Virus record (IMG/VR): IMGVR_UViG_3300046010_000356
Location: 1-22,388 of that record
Length of the DNA stretch: 22,388 nucleotides
Source of the DNA: a virus
Strand: one strand, 5' to 3'
Positions 1 to 7,679 of the stretch are shown piece by piece. Within the stretch, counting starts at the first letter, position 1. Every line of letters starts with the position of its first letter. A program made the position numbers and the translations under genes. The notes under the pieces are model-generated. The model was not told the DNA's origin. It searched no databases and saw nothing but the letters and a program-made list of their open reading frames with translations.

Positions 1-699
1 ACGGGAATCCATTAGACCAGATACTACAGATATAATAGAATCTGTAGTGATACGAACACCAACCGGACCATAATTAGATGAAGAACCGGTAACTACTTTA
101 TCGTTGTAAATATAATATTCATTTACAACATCCATAATTTCTACACCAGTACGCGCATCTTTTCTTTTTTTGATTTCACGAACCTTGCGAAGTTTTCTTG
201 GATCGATATAACGAAGTTCTTTGATACCGTCTAGTGGGTTTTCTTTATCTACGATAATATGGTAGTACATTCTACCATCCACATAATATCTGCGGAAAAT
301 ATCCTGAGCCATATTGTTGTAATTAAACAATCTCAGGATAGTATCGAATTCTTGTTTGATTGCATTCTTGATTTTTTCTGGTTGTTTCAGTTTATCAAGA
401 ACAATCTTAATTGTTGTACCATCATCATCTTGACAAATGGCTTCATTAATGATATCATCAATAGCAGATTCAATTTCAGGTTGCATTGCCATTTCACGAT
501 AACGAGATATTAATTCTACTTCGTTTTTTGCAGTACCATCTAGGTCTACATATGTACCATAGTATGCCGCCGAAGTAATGGTAAGCGCACCATCATCATT
601 TTGCGGTGGGGTAAACGATTGTTGATTTAACTTTTCTTTATCGGTTTGATCACGAGCAATCGTAAAACCAAAAAGTGAAAATTTATTTAATTGTGCCAT
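1..699 (-). CDS. 20: Portal vertex protein gp20, N-terminal part (cut by window edge)
   Basis: The first 233 residues of a T4 gp20-type portal protein are encoded from an ATG at 699, and the frame stays open to base 1. The portal forms the dodecameric ring at the unique head vertex; it is the DNA channel, the docking site for the gp17 packaging motor, and the base for the neck. Visible family features are the start MAQLNKFSLFGF, the AAYYGTYVDLDG segment, ELISRYREMAMQPEIESAI, the DDIINEAI helix, and RRYYVDGRMYYH followed by IKELRYIDPRKLRKVRE. These are hallmarks of gp20 in T4-like phages. T4 gp20 is about 524 residues, so over half lies outside the window. It follows gp19 after a 57-base gap that contains a hairpin terminator. 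Upstream of the ATG there is only an A-rich leader with a weak ribosome binding site. Identity is secure from sequence and gene order. Confidence 0.95.
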   Translation of the reverse strand, partial: MAQLNKFSLFGFTIARDQTDKEKLNQQSFTPPQNDDGALTITSAAYYGTYVDLDGTAKNEVELISRYREMAMQPEIESAIDDIINEAICQDDDGTTIKIVLDKLKQPEKIKNAIKQEFDTILRLFNYNNMAQDIFRRYYVDGRMYYHIIVDKENPLDGIKELRYIDPRKLRKVREIKKRKDARTGVEIMDVVNEYYIYNDKVVTGSSSNYGPVGVRITTDSIISVVSGLMDSR

Positions 700-721
700 A
701 TTTGTTTTTTTACTCAAAAGG

Positions 722-743
722 ATGGAGGGCCGGAGCCCTCCAT
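722..743 (-). terminator. Hairpin terminator with UNCG tetraloop between gp19 and gp20
   Basis: Bases 722-730 and 735-743 are perfectly complementary, giving a 9-bp GC-rich stem. Read on the minus strand the loop is TCCG closed by C-G, so the RNA loop is UCCG, a member of the very stable UNCG class favoured in T4 terminators. The minus-strand sequence after the stem has only a short T run (CCTTTT), so termination may be partial, or the hairpin may act as an RNA processing or stability element. It lies 14 bases past the gp19 stop. Loop polarity supports the minus strand. Confidence 0.75.
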
Positions 744-756
744 GTATTGCATATTA

Positions 757-1293
757 TTAGGTAGCCGAAGTCCAGTATTGGTATGCAAATGTTATCGAGA
801 ATTCTTCGATAGTATCATTTGAACCCCAATCAAGGTCAATCGGTGCAATATCTAAAGGAAACATTCCAACAAAAGTATATTTTTTGGCTTCTCCCCCAGA
901 TTTTACATATTGGGTTACTGTAGCATCAACAGAATAACCAGATGGTTGTTTAGCGTTTTCTGCTCTTTTATTTTCAACGTTATTGTTGATACTGTTTATC
1001 CAATTTTCCATTGAATTACGAATAATGAAATCTTCATCATTTATAATCTGTAATGTCCAATCAGCGTATGTTCTGTTACCAGCAAATTTTAATTCACGAC
1101 CAAAATAATAAACTGGAACTGACCCAATGGATGAACCCGGTAACTGTGCTGCTTTTGCCATAAACGTTAGTTTTTGACTTGCTTCCGTAGCACCAGTCAC
1201 ATATGACGGTAACACTAATGTTACTTCAAATAGATTGGGACGAGCTCCGTCCCCAATCATTTGTGATCTAAAACTGTTTACGTTAAATGCCAT
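757..1293 (-). CDS. 19: Tail tube protein gp19
   Basis: The 178-residue protein is the building block of the inner, non-contractile tail tube, stacked in hexameric rings inside the gp18 sheath. The N-terminus MAFNVNSFRSQMIGDGARPNLFEV is typical of gp19 in environmental T4-like phages. The segments FMAKAAQLPGSSIG, VPVYYFGRELKFAGNRTY and the DWTLQIINDEDFIIRNSMENWINSIN helix region match the tube fold, and the acidic DLDWGSNDTIEEFSITFAYQYW end closes it. T4 gp19 is 163 residues, so the length fits. An AGGAG ribosome binding site sits 7 bases before the ATG. It is between gp18 and gp20 as in T4. A possible late promoter overlaps the end of the gap to gp18, so it may be made both from the gp18 transcript and from its own. 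Confidence 0.96.
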   Translation of the reverse strand: MAFNVNSFRSQMIGDGARPNLFEVTLVLPSYVTGATEASQKLTFMAKAAQLPGSSIGSVPVYYFGRELKFAGNRTYADWTLQIINDEDFIIRNSMENWINSINNNVENKRAENAKQPSGYSVDATVTQYVKSGGEAKKYTFVGMFPLDIAPIDLDWGSNDTIEEFSITFAYQYWTSAT

Positions 1294-1314
1294 TTTAATC
1301 TCCTATTATTATCT

Positions 1315-1322
1315 TATTTATT
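1315..1322 (-). promoter_or_regulatory. Possible late promoter (AATAAATA) for gp19
   Basis: The minus strand reads AATAAATA, one mismatch from the T4 late -10 element TATAAATA, which is recognised by the gp55 sigma factor. It is followed after exactly 10 bases by AGGAG and then the gp19 ATG. The consensus promoter before gp13 has the same 10-base spacing. It overlaps the gp18 stop codon. AT-rich sequence gives such matches by chance, so this is a candidate only. Confidence 0.4.
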
Positions 1323-3003
1323 AAAACGCACCAACGACAGTTGTAAATTCTACACTAGTGCCAACTGCAACGAAGTTCAACTGAATGAAGTTAATTGAAC
1401 GAGCTGGTTTAATGTATATATCACCGACAAACTGGTTGCTGTCAATAACCTGTGCAGTATTATTGGTTGTGTCACATACCACCTTGAAATCAGTAATACC
1501 ACGACGACCTTGTACATCGCGTAAAAATGGAGTTACTAATGCAACAAATTGAGCGCGTGTAAATTCATCATTAAATTCAAATAATGATGATTGTGCTGCT
1601 TGTGCAATTGATTTTTCAAGAACAATAAACAATCTACGAACATTAATACGATCAAATGCAGATGGTTTAAATTGTAGAGTTTTATCACCATACAGTACAA
1701 TACCCTGTCCTGGGAATGAAACTACAGGGTTAACACCTGCCGCATATATTGTATCGCGGTCGGTTTTATTTGGATTCCATGCTAATTTAACCGCATTCTT
1801 GATTGCACCACGATTGAACCCAGCAGGAGAATACCAAGGGTCTCTGACATTATCAGTATTAACACAAAGACCTGCAATATCACCATTCAATGGAATCCAA
1901 CGATAAACATTATTATAAACATCGAACTGGTATTTCCATCCACTATCTGCAACCGCATAAGATGATGATTTATTAAGGGTTGTTTTTACCCAAGTCGAAA
2001 TAGAGGAAGATTCACTTCCTGAATTATTGACTACAGCAGAATATGGTGGAGAAACAAATGCAACACAATCCTTTCTGGTTCCAGCAATATCAATTACTGA
2101 ACCCTGTAAAGTTGTACTTATATTACCGGTTAATAACAGAGAAATATCATAAGTTTCTTTATTAGAGAAAATACTAAATGCAGAAGAAGTGTTTGCATCA
2201 CTTGGTACTTGGTCTGTACCACCAGATAAACTGTATGATATAGAAGTTGGAGAAATCTTTGCGAAATTGGTGCTTAAGGTAGTACCCCAAGTTGCATTAG
2301 TATTTGCATAATCTGAAGGGTCTATTGCATAGATGTACTTAGAATTGTTCAATATTACTTGTTTGTAGTAATTAGTAGAACCGTCGTTTACATTTTTTGC
2401 GTTAATTGCTTTAGAAACAAATGGGAATGATTCAAGTACTGTTCCTTTTGTACCAGAGAAAAGACCACCAGCATCTATAACTGCAATATGAATTTCGTCA
2501 TTTGCTCCACCTGCCGCAGTTGCAGCTTCAGAAGTTCCTGGCGCGGTAGTGAAAATAGTAGATAATGTAGTATTTCCGGTATCAATAACTGTAACAGATA
2601 AAGAGTTACCTAACGCACCTGGATATCTCGCAACAAATGGTCCATATTGATTCGAAGCACCATTCATATAAGAATATTCAAATACTTCACTATTAGTGAT
2701 TTGAATATTATTCAATGTATTTGAATCTGCATTATAAGAATTCTGACCAACTGCACGAACTAAACTTAGGTTATTACCGTAAGACAAGAAATTTGCAGCA
2801 GTAAAGAATGAAACTGCTGAATTTGAATCTGGAGTGCCGAAAGTTTTAGACAGTGTAATTTCACTATCTACAAGAACGACTTGATTGGCTGGACCCCATT
2901 TAAATGTTCCAGCGAAAGCACCAGCAGTAGTAAGAACCGAAGGTACGACAGTCGTTAAATCGATTTCGGATACATTTACGCCGGGAGAAAGTTGAAATCC
3001 CAT
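1321..3003 (-). CDS. 18: Contractile tail sheath protein gp18
   Basis: The 560-residue protein is the sheath subunit that polymerises around the gp19 tube and contracts to drive DNA injection. The N-terminus MGFQLSPGVNVSEIDLTTVVP with AGAFAGTFKWGPAN is the conserved sheath start (the arm that links neighbouring subunits). The C-terminal third has the sheath signature: RDTIYAAGVNPVVSFPGQGIVLYGDKT, INVRRLFIVLEKSIAQAAQ, FNDEFTRAQFVALVTPFLRDVQGRRGI and the extended strand DIYIKPARSINFIQLNFVA. It is about 100 residues shorter than T4 gp18 (659), probably in the surface-exposed protruding domain, which is the variable part of this family. A strong AAGGAG ribosome binding site lies just upstream. 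It sits between gp17 and gp19 as in T4. Confidence 0.97.
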   Translation of the reverse strand: MGFQLSPGVNVSEIDLTTVVPSVLTTAGAFAGTFKWGPANQVVLVDSEITLSKTFGTPDSNSAVSFFTAANFLSYGNNLSLVRAVGQNSYNADSNTLNNIQITNSEVFEYSYMNGASNQYGPFVARYPGALGNSLSVTVIDTGNTTLSTIFTTAPGTSEAATAAGGANDEIHIAVIDAGGLFSGTKGTVLESFPFVSKAINAKNVNDGSTNYYKQVILNNSKYIYAIDPSDYANTNATWGTTLSTNFAKISPTSISYSLSGGTDQVPSDANTSSAFSIFSNKETYDISLLLTGNISTTLQGSVIDIAGTRKDCVAFVSPPYSAVVNNSGSESSSISTWVKTTLNKSSSYAVADSGWKYQFDVYNNVYRWIPLNGDIAGLCVNTDNVRDPWYSPAGFNRGAIKNAVKLAWNPNKTDRDTIYAAGVNPVVSFPGQGIVLYGDKTLQFKPSAFDRINVRRLFIVLEKSIAQAAQSSLFEFNDEFTRAQFVALVTPFLRDVQGRRGITDFKVVCDTTNNTAQVIDSNQFVGDIYIKPARSINFIQLNFVAVGTSVEFTTVVGAF

Positions 3004-3057
3004 TTTTATCTCCTTAAATATTATAGGTTTTTTTGGTAATAGAAAATACCATATCGA

Positions 3058-3065
3058 TATTTATC
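3058..3065 (-). promoter_or_regulatory. Possible late promoter (GATAAATA) for gp18
   Basis: The 73-base gap between gp17 and gp18 contains GATAAATA on the minus strand, one mismatch from the T4 late consensus TATAAATA. Transcription would start near 3052 and leave a leader of about 48 bases before the gp18 ATG. A separate late promoter for the abundant sheath and tube proteins would be sensible, but the match is imperfect. A weak 5-bp inverted repeat (TGGTA/TACCA) lies in the leader. Confidence 0.4.
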
Positions 3066-3076
3066 TTATATTGTTT

Positions 3077-4762
3077 TTACATTCGCAACATACGATTGCT
3101 CATAAATTCAAAGTATGAACCTTCTTTGTCTGCCAATTGCCACAAATCACCATCTTCCATGAAATATGGGTTATCTAATCCGTCATCAATAATAGGTGCT
3201 GGTAACACATCGTCATTTTCTTGGTTCATTGATTCAAGTTGCAACTGTTTTCTTAAATCATGACTAACGATTTCCCTGAAGTATTTTTGAGTGGTCGCCC
3301 ATGCAAACAATACATGTGTCATTACCAAATCATCATTGGTTCCTTCCTCTGCCGCAAATGATGCTTTATTCGCAACAAATGTGGTGTATTCCGAATAAGT
3401 ATTGAAGTCGTTGATAATTAATTTATCACCTTCAACTAAAGTCTTAAGATTGGCACACCCAATCTTTTTTACTTGGGGTGACATTTTTAACCCTAATTGA
3501 ATACCACGGGCAAAACCAGCAGATAATTGTTGTGGTTTTTTATTACCTGTGAATACCTTTAATAAGTTTTCGTATTCAAAATCCATATGCAATAATTCTG
3601 CCACAGTTGGATTGTTATTTATTTCTACAAGTATGTATGCATCGTTATAATACTTGGCTGCATTATACACATATGTTGGAAGTAGTAATGGAGACACTAC
3701 TGGATTATTCCAACACGCAACTTGCCTATATGGTGTTTCTGATATATTGAATACAGAGAAGGCGGAAGAGTCCATATTTCTTCCTTCTGAAACATCCACT
3801 GTGATACAATATAGTTGGTCTTTTTTAATTTCATCCCCATCTACTTTGATTGGGTGTTCAAATATTCTCAACCCATCGTGTTCTGATATAGGATCGCGGT
3901 AAGTTAATTGTTGCAGTTTCAAACCAGAAATAAGAGTATTAGTACTCCCCAAGAAGTGAGTTTCAAATTCCTGTGAGAATTGTCTTTCAGAAGTATTTCG
4001 AATAGTTTCTTCTTTCCATGCTTCATCTCTACCTGGAACCATTGACCAGTGGATTTCGAATGGAGTATAGTTGTTTCGTTTCTCTACCGAATCCATCCAT
4101 AATTTATAGAATAGATTCATACCATTTGGTGTAGAAACTATAATGATTTTGGTTTTTTTACCAGATGAAATAACGGGATATACTGAGGTAAAGAATTCAT
4201 TTGCAATGTTATTAGGTACGAATGCAAACTCATCGAGGAATACAAGGTTGAATGAACCACCACGAATAGCAGCAGAAGAAGTAGATGCAGCAATAATCTT
4301 TGATTTATTTTCTAAAACTACAGTACCTTTATTCCAAGTATCTACACCTTGTTGTAACCATTCAGGTAAGTTTTCGTATGCTAGTTGGTACTTACCTAAA
4401 ATATCTCTTGCGTTTTGGCCCTTATTGGCAAGAATAGCAACATTCTGTTGATCGTGAAATATGGTTAACCACAACATATATGCAACAGTTGTGGTTGTTT
4501 TACCTACCTGTCTAGGACATTTGGTTATAACAAAACGATTATCCTTAAAGACATTTATCATATCTTTTTGGAATTCCCACATTTTAAATTTAATTAACCC
4601 CTCATCGACATTGATGATGGTTACATAATTCATTGCAAAATAAACAGGGTCACGGGAACACCTAGAGTATTCTTCTAGTTGTTGTTGTGTATAATTTAGA
4701 TTAACCCCAGTTTTTCGTAAAAGTGGGTTATCACGATATGAATTTTCTGGTAATAATGCCAT
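3077..4762 (-). CDS. 17: Terminase large subunit gp17 (packaging ATPase and nuclease)
   Basis: The 561-residue protein is the DNA packaging motor that docks on the portal, hydrolyses ATP to translocate DNA, and cuts the concatemer. ATPase domain: Walker A PRQVGKTT at residues 83-90 (Lys88), Walker B LVFLDE at 173-178 with catalytic Glu178, and coupling motif IVSTPN at 208-213. RNase-H-like nuclease domain: Asp323 in VDVSEG, Glu380 in ILVEI, and an Asp in TNDD (477 or 478), matching the T4 gp17 acidic triad. All catalytic residues are present, so it should be active. T4 gp17 is 610 residues. The ATG is one base past the stop of the inserted HNH gene, and its AAGAGA ribosome binding site lies inside the last codons of that gene. 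Confidence 0.97.
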   Translation of the reverse strand: MALLPENSYRDNPLLRKTGVNLNYTQQQLEEYSRCSRDPVYFAMNYVTIINVDEGLIKFKMWEFQKDMINVFKDNRFVITKCPRQVGKTTTTVAYMLWLTIFHDQQNVAILANKGQNARDILGKYQLAYENLPEWLQQGVDTWNKGTVVLENKSKIIAASTSSAAIRGGSFNLVFLDEFAFVPNNIANEFFTSVYPVISSGKKTKIIIVSTPNGMNLFYKLWMDSVEKRNNYTPFEIHWSMVPGRDEAWKEETIRNTSERQFSQEFETHFLGSTNTLISGLKLQQLTYRDPISEHDGLRIFEHPIKVDGDEIKKDQLYCITVDVSEGRNMDSSAFSVFNISETPYRQVACWNNPVVSPLLLPTYVYNAAKYYNDAYILVEINNNPTVAELLHMDFEYENLLKVFTGNKKPQQLSAGFARGIQLGLKMSPQVKKIGCANLKTLVEGDKLIINDFNTYSEYTTFVANKASFAAEEGTNDDLVMTHVLFAWATTQKYFREIVSHDLRKQLQLESMNQENDDVLPAPIIDDGLDNPYFMEDGDLWQLADKEGSYFEFMSNRMLRM

Positions 4763-4763
4763 T

Positions 4764-5369
4764 TTATTGTCTCTTATTCCACCACATAAAATTGGATAAT
4801 GGCATTAACCTTTTATCACATATTCTAGTTACAACTTTTGGTTTTGGTTTTCTTAATTTTGATTTATGTTCTTCTGACTTTGGAACACTTAGTTTCTTTT
4901 TTAATTCCGCAGCTTTCTCTACACCATGTAATTCTTCATAAGAAATATTTTTTAATGCAATACTTTTTTTCTTACAAGTTTCATTTGAGTGTTTTTTTCC
5001 AAAATGTGGTGATAATTCACCAACTTTTCCATACATGGGATTTAAATCACCCACCCGTCCAAACATACCATTATTCTCGCCTCGTATTTTACATATTCGT
5101 TTTTCTATATGTTCTGGTGTTTGGGGGATACCTCTTCGAGATAATCCATTCTGGATGTGTATTAATCTTTCTATTTCTTCTTTACCTATACGACCTTCTA
5201 GACCTTTCCATGCAATGAAGTCCTGCCATTTACCATGTTGTTCGTATAATTTTCTATGCTCTTCTGCGTGTTCTTCTACAGTAAGTTCTATAATATTAGT
5301 TGGATCATCATTCCCTCCCATATGTTTTGGGATAATATGATGTTTATGTTTAAGAGCCAAGTTCTTCAC
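4764..5369 (-). CDS. HNH homing endonuclease with NUMOD3 DNA-binding repeats
   Basis: A free-standing homing endonuclease of about 201 residues is inserted between the small and large terminase genes. The N-terminal HNH nuclease reads KHHIIPKHMGGNDDPTNI, with His10-His11, Asn25, then LTVEEHAEEH with His34 and His38. Residues about 99-128 hold NUMOD3-type repeats (NNGMFGRVGD, NPMYGKVGE, SPHFGKKHS), minor-groove DNA-binding modules common in phage HNH and GIY-YIG enzymes. The C-terminus is basic. It would cut alleles lacking the insert and spread by repair. The start is unusual: the first in-frame ATG (residue 17) would delete the active-site histidines, so the start must be GTG at 5369 or TTG at 5360. 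The AAGGGG box abuts the GTG, with about 8 bases to the TTG. The 5' end overlaps the gp16 gene by 20 bases. Confidence 0.9.
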   Translation of the reverse strand: MKNLALKHKHHIIPKHMGGNDDPTNIIELTVEEHAEEHRKLYEQHGKWQDFIAWKGLEGRIGKEEIERLIHIQNGLSRRGIPQTPEHIEKRICKIRGENNGMFGRVGDLNPMYGKVGELSPHFGKKHSNETCKKKSIALKNISYEELHGVEKAAELKKKLSVPKSEEHKSKLRKPKPKVVTRICDKRLMPLSNFMWWNKRQ

Positions 5370-5784
5370 CCCTTAATAGTTTATTCAAATCTGATGGTGT
5401 CCCAACAAATACCGCTTTATCAATTGTGGTATTTCCACCTTTGTTTTTATTATTGTCCATATCACGCATTTGTTTCTGTACTGCTAATAGTTCTTTATTA
5501 GCATCAACAACATTCTTTAATAAACTTCCGTATACTTCGAAAGCTCGTGGATGTTGGCCTTCCTTGGCAATAGCAAGGATTTCCTCCATTGCTTCCATCC
5601 CTTGACCGATTAACTCTTGCAGGTTATCTTTAGTTTGTTCGTATGCGTCTGCAAGGTCTTGTGTTAAATCTGTATTTGGAATAATATCAGGTAAATCCTT
5701 TTTGGCTTCTATTATTGCTTTATTAGATTTTGCCAAAGGGACTGACTCAAATATACTTTCCATTGTTTTTTCAATTGTATCCAT
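5350..5784 (-). CDS. 16: Terminase small subunit gp16
   Basis: The 144-residue protein corresponds to T4 gp16 (164 residues), the ring-forming regulator that recognises DNA and stimulates the gp17 ATPase. The central part, about residues 50-112 (EQTKDNLQELIGQGMEAMEE to ANKELLAVQKQMRDM), is a helical segment with heptad character and the HPRAFEVYGSLLKN motif of gp16 relatives. A short charged linker and a C-terminal TPSDLNKLLRGEE tail follow. The short N-terminus suits the family, whose outer domains vary. The ATG is 12 bases past the gp15 stop. The 3' end carries the start region of the HNH gene in another frame, so the homing gene uses the end of gp16 without disrupting it. Confidence 0.92.
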   Translation of the reverse strand: MDTIEKTMESIFESVPLAKSNKAIIEAKKDLPDIIPNTDLTQDLADAYEQTKDNLQELIGQGMEAMEEILAIAKEGQHPRAFEVYGSLLKNVVDANKELLAVQKQMRDMDNNKNKGGNTTIDKAVFVGTPSDLNKLLRGEELGS

Positions 5785-5796
5785 ATTAACTCACTG

Positions 5797-6789
5797 TTAA
5801 GAATAATTTGTTATGATTGTGTTTGCTGTCCAATTACTAGAAACATTAGCACCAACTGGATTAACCCTTACATCTATAGTGGATGCTTTGGTATTTGATG
5901 TTGGTGTATATGAAGTAAATGTGTATTTCGCTAGAGATTTAGAACCAATAATAGGTAAATTAGAAACAAAATTTCCTTGTAAATCTTTTAATTGTAATGT
6001 TTTATATGTGTTATTATATGCAATAACTTCAGCAGATGATGTAGCTGTTGCGCGAGAAAAACCCTGATAAACTATTTCTCCTATTTTATAATTACCAGAA
6101 CCAGTAGGGTTTAAATCAAAAATATATGAATTATCCGATTCTAGGGTATTATATATGTTGGTTATGCTGTGTGTAATTAATTTATTAGAAACGTCAGTAA
6201 TTTTACCAAATATAAATCCTTTTACAGTAAAATGAAATGTAAATATAATTCTTCTTGATGTTGCTTCTCTATCACCCTCGTACTCTACATCTCTATCTAC
6301 TGAATTCAATAGAATAGGTAGTTCCTTAACTATTCCCATTTGTGGAACTAGGTTAACTTTGATTGTATAATCTGGTGCAAAATAAGAAAGGATGTGTTCT
6401 ACGATTTGATGTGCATCTTCAAAAGTTCTGGAATATAAACTTAAATCGAAATCAAAATTATAAGGAACAGGGTTGAATTGAGAAAACAAACCATCAGCAC
6501 TTTGATTGTAGTTTTTTACATTAGTATTTTGTTTTCTGGAAGCATCATAAGTCATACCCATCATTTCATATGAAAGAGATGGAATAACAATTTGAACCCT
6601 GGTGTCTAGTTCTGGGTCATCCATTAACCTATGAGCATACTGTTCTTTGGAAGCATAAATTATTGATACTATGTACCTTTCTACTTCCTCTGAATTTTCA
6701 TTATACCTAACAAGTGGAATTTGACTAAAAATATTACCAAATGCCAATGTAATTTTTCTAATGATATTATTGTGTATTATATTTGCCAT
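5797..6789 (-). CDS. 15: Tail terminator / proximal sheath stabiliser gp15
   Basis: The 330-residue protein corresponds to T4 gp15 (272 residues), a hexamer that caps the tube and sheath and joins the tail to the neck. The N-terminal two thirds carry family landmarks: FGNIFSQIPLVRYN, ERYIVSIIYASKEQYAHRL, VQIVIPSLSYEMMGMTYDASRKQN, FNPVPYNFDFDLSLYSRTFEDAHQIVEHIL and YEGDREATSRRIIFTFHFTVKGFIFG. The extra length lies at the C-terminus, where residues about 229-294 (GSGNYKIGEIVYQG to IIGSKSLAKYTFTSY) resemble a segment in the adjacent gp14. The ATG overlaps the gp14 stop as TAATG, which implies coupled translation. Confidence 0.93.
   Translation of the reverse strand: MANIIHNNIIRKITLAFGNIFSQIPLVRYNENSEEVERYIVSIIYASKEQYAHRLMDDPELDTRVQIVIPSLSYEMMGMTYDASRKQNTNVKNYNQSADGLFSQFNPVPYNFDFDLSLYSRTFEDAHQIVEHILSYFAPDYTIKVNLVPQMGIVKELPILLNSVDRDVEYEGDREATSRRIIFTFHFTVKGFIFGKITDVSNKLITHSITNIYNTLESDNSYIFDLNPTGSGNYKIGEIVYQGFSRATATSSAEVIAYNNTYKTLQLKDLQGNFVSNLPIIGSKSLAKYTFTSYTPTSNTKASTIDVRVNPVGANVSSNWTANTIITNYS
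5908..6105 (-). other. Beta-rich C-terminal segment of gp15, similar to one in gp14
   Basis: gp15 residues about 229-294 share with gp14 residues 192-260 the pattern GSGNY-x3-EIV-x-Q, then SAxV, N-x3-K-x-L, G-x-F, IIG-x2-S and a final T-x-TSY. It looks like a small beta-sandwich or decoration module, and I cannot assign a binding function. Confidence 0.65.
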
Positions 6790-7676
6790 TAGATTTCACC
6801 AAATGGGTTGGTTTCTGACGTATCGGTTAAACCACCACCTTGCATATTAATGAAATTGTTATCATAACTGTCGTTCTTTACATCAATTTCTAATTGATTA
6901 TATGAAGTTAAAGTCCAATTTGCACCTGATGTTTGACCTATTATATTATTACCATCTGCAAATTCACCTCTGATATAAGTTACAGATAGGATTTTGGTTG
7001 GTGCATTCCACTTCTGAACTTGTGCAGAAGTTGTTGAATTTGCAAAAGTTCCATCTGGAGATTGGAATACTATTTCTCTGAATTGGTAATTTCCTGATCC
7101 GGTATTCATATGTAAATCAACAGTATATGCTGCATCTTGAACAACCGAATCAATTTCATCAACACCAGTATCGATAACTTCTTGAGAGAAACGATACTGT
7201 TCTAGTTTCAACTCATAGAAATAAGGCGCTCTTCTTCCTAACATGAAGAAGTCTTTGGTGTGGTCTGTGAAAGTAATTTCAAACAAGTTACCTACACCAT
7301 TGATTACTGGTATATAAACTAAATCCCCTTCACGCGGTCTATTTTGTGTTGCAGTTTGTGGTACTCTTTGTGCATAACTTCTTTTTGAAACTATAACACT
7401 GGCTTCATTTCGAACTTCTAAACCAAATTTAGAGAAGAAGTCTCTATCACCACCATATTGTAATGCACTAGAAAGATACATTTCTATTGGGAATGCTGAA
7501 TTGAATTTCTTCAATGGGTCTTCACCATATAGAATATCTCTTTCCTGTGGATTTGATATAGGAATATAATAGGCAGTGAACCCCATTATTTTAATAGATT
7601 CCACTATTAAATCTTCAACTAGACGCTGTTCGCCTATAGCGCCATAATTATTAAAATAGTGATTAGTAGTTGACAT
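6789..7676 (-). CDS. 14: Neck protein gp14
   Basis: The 295-residue protein corresponds to T4 gp14 (256 residues), which with gp13 forms the neck and collar that seals the filled head and accepts the tail. Family features include the Tyr/Asn-rich start HYFNNYGAIGEQRLVEDLIVESIKIMG, YYIPISNPQERDILYGEDP, MYLSSALQYGGDRDFFSKFGLEVRNEASVIVSKRSY and REGDLVYIPVINGVGNLFEITFTDHTKDFF, ending NPFGEI. Residues about 192-260 form an extra beta-rich segment similar to one in gp15. No clear ribosome binding site precedes the ATG, which lies 3 bases after the gp13 stop, so translation is probably coupled. Confidence 0.93.
   Translation of the reverse strand: MSTTNHYFNNYGAIGEQRLVEDLIVESIKIMGFTAYYIPISNPQERDILYGEDPLKKFNSAFPIEMYLSSALQYGGDRDFFSKFGLEVRNEASVIVSKRSYAQRVPQTATQNRPREGDLVYIPVINGVGNLFEITFTDHTKDFFMLGRRAPYFYELKLEQYRFSQEVIDTGVDEIDSVVQDAAYTVDLHMNTGSGNYQFREIVFQSPDGTFANSTTSAQVQKWNAPTKILSVTYIRGEFADGNNIIGQTSGANWTLTSYNQLEIDVKNDSYDNNFINMQGGGLTDTSETNPFGEI
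6897..7103 (-). other. Beta-rich C-terminal segment of gp14, similar to one in gp15
   Basis: gp14 residues about 192-260 (TGSGNYQFREIVFQ through IIGQTSGANWTLTSYN) match the gp15 C-terminal segment in motif order and length. The insert may account for most of the extra length over T4 gp14. Function unknown. Confidence 0.65.
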
Positions 7677-7679
7677 GTT

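Noticed and set aside
259-513. Small plus-strand gene opposite the portal gene
   Set aside because: It is antisense to the well-conserved gp20 N-terminal region, lacks a ribosome binding site and has no recognisable protein features.
3031-3056. Terminator after gp17
   Set aside because: The TGGTA/TACCA stem is only 5 bp and AT-rich, and on the minus strand it is followed by A residues rather than T.
4838-5501. Plus-strand frames rich in Leu, Phe and Ile that could be membrane proteins
   Set aside because: They lie opposite the HNH and gp16 genes, and their hydrophobicity follows from complementing Lys/Glu-rich codons.
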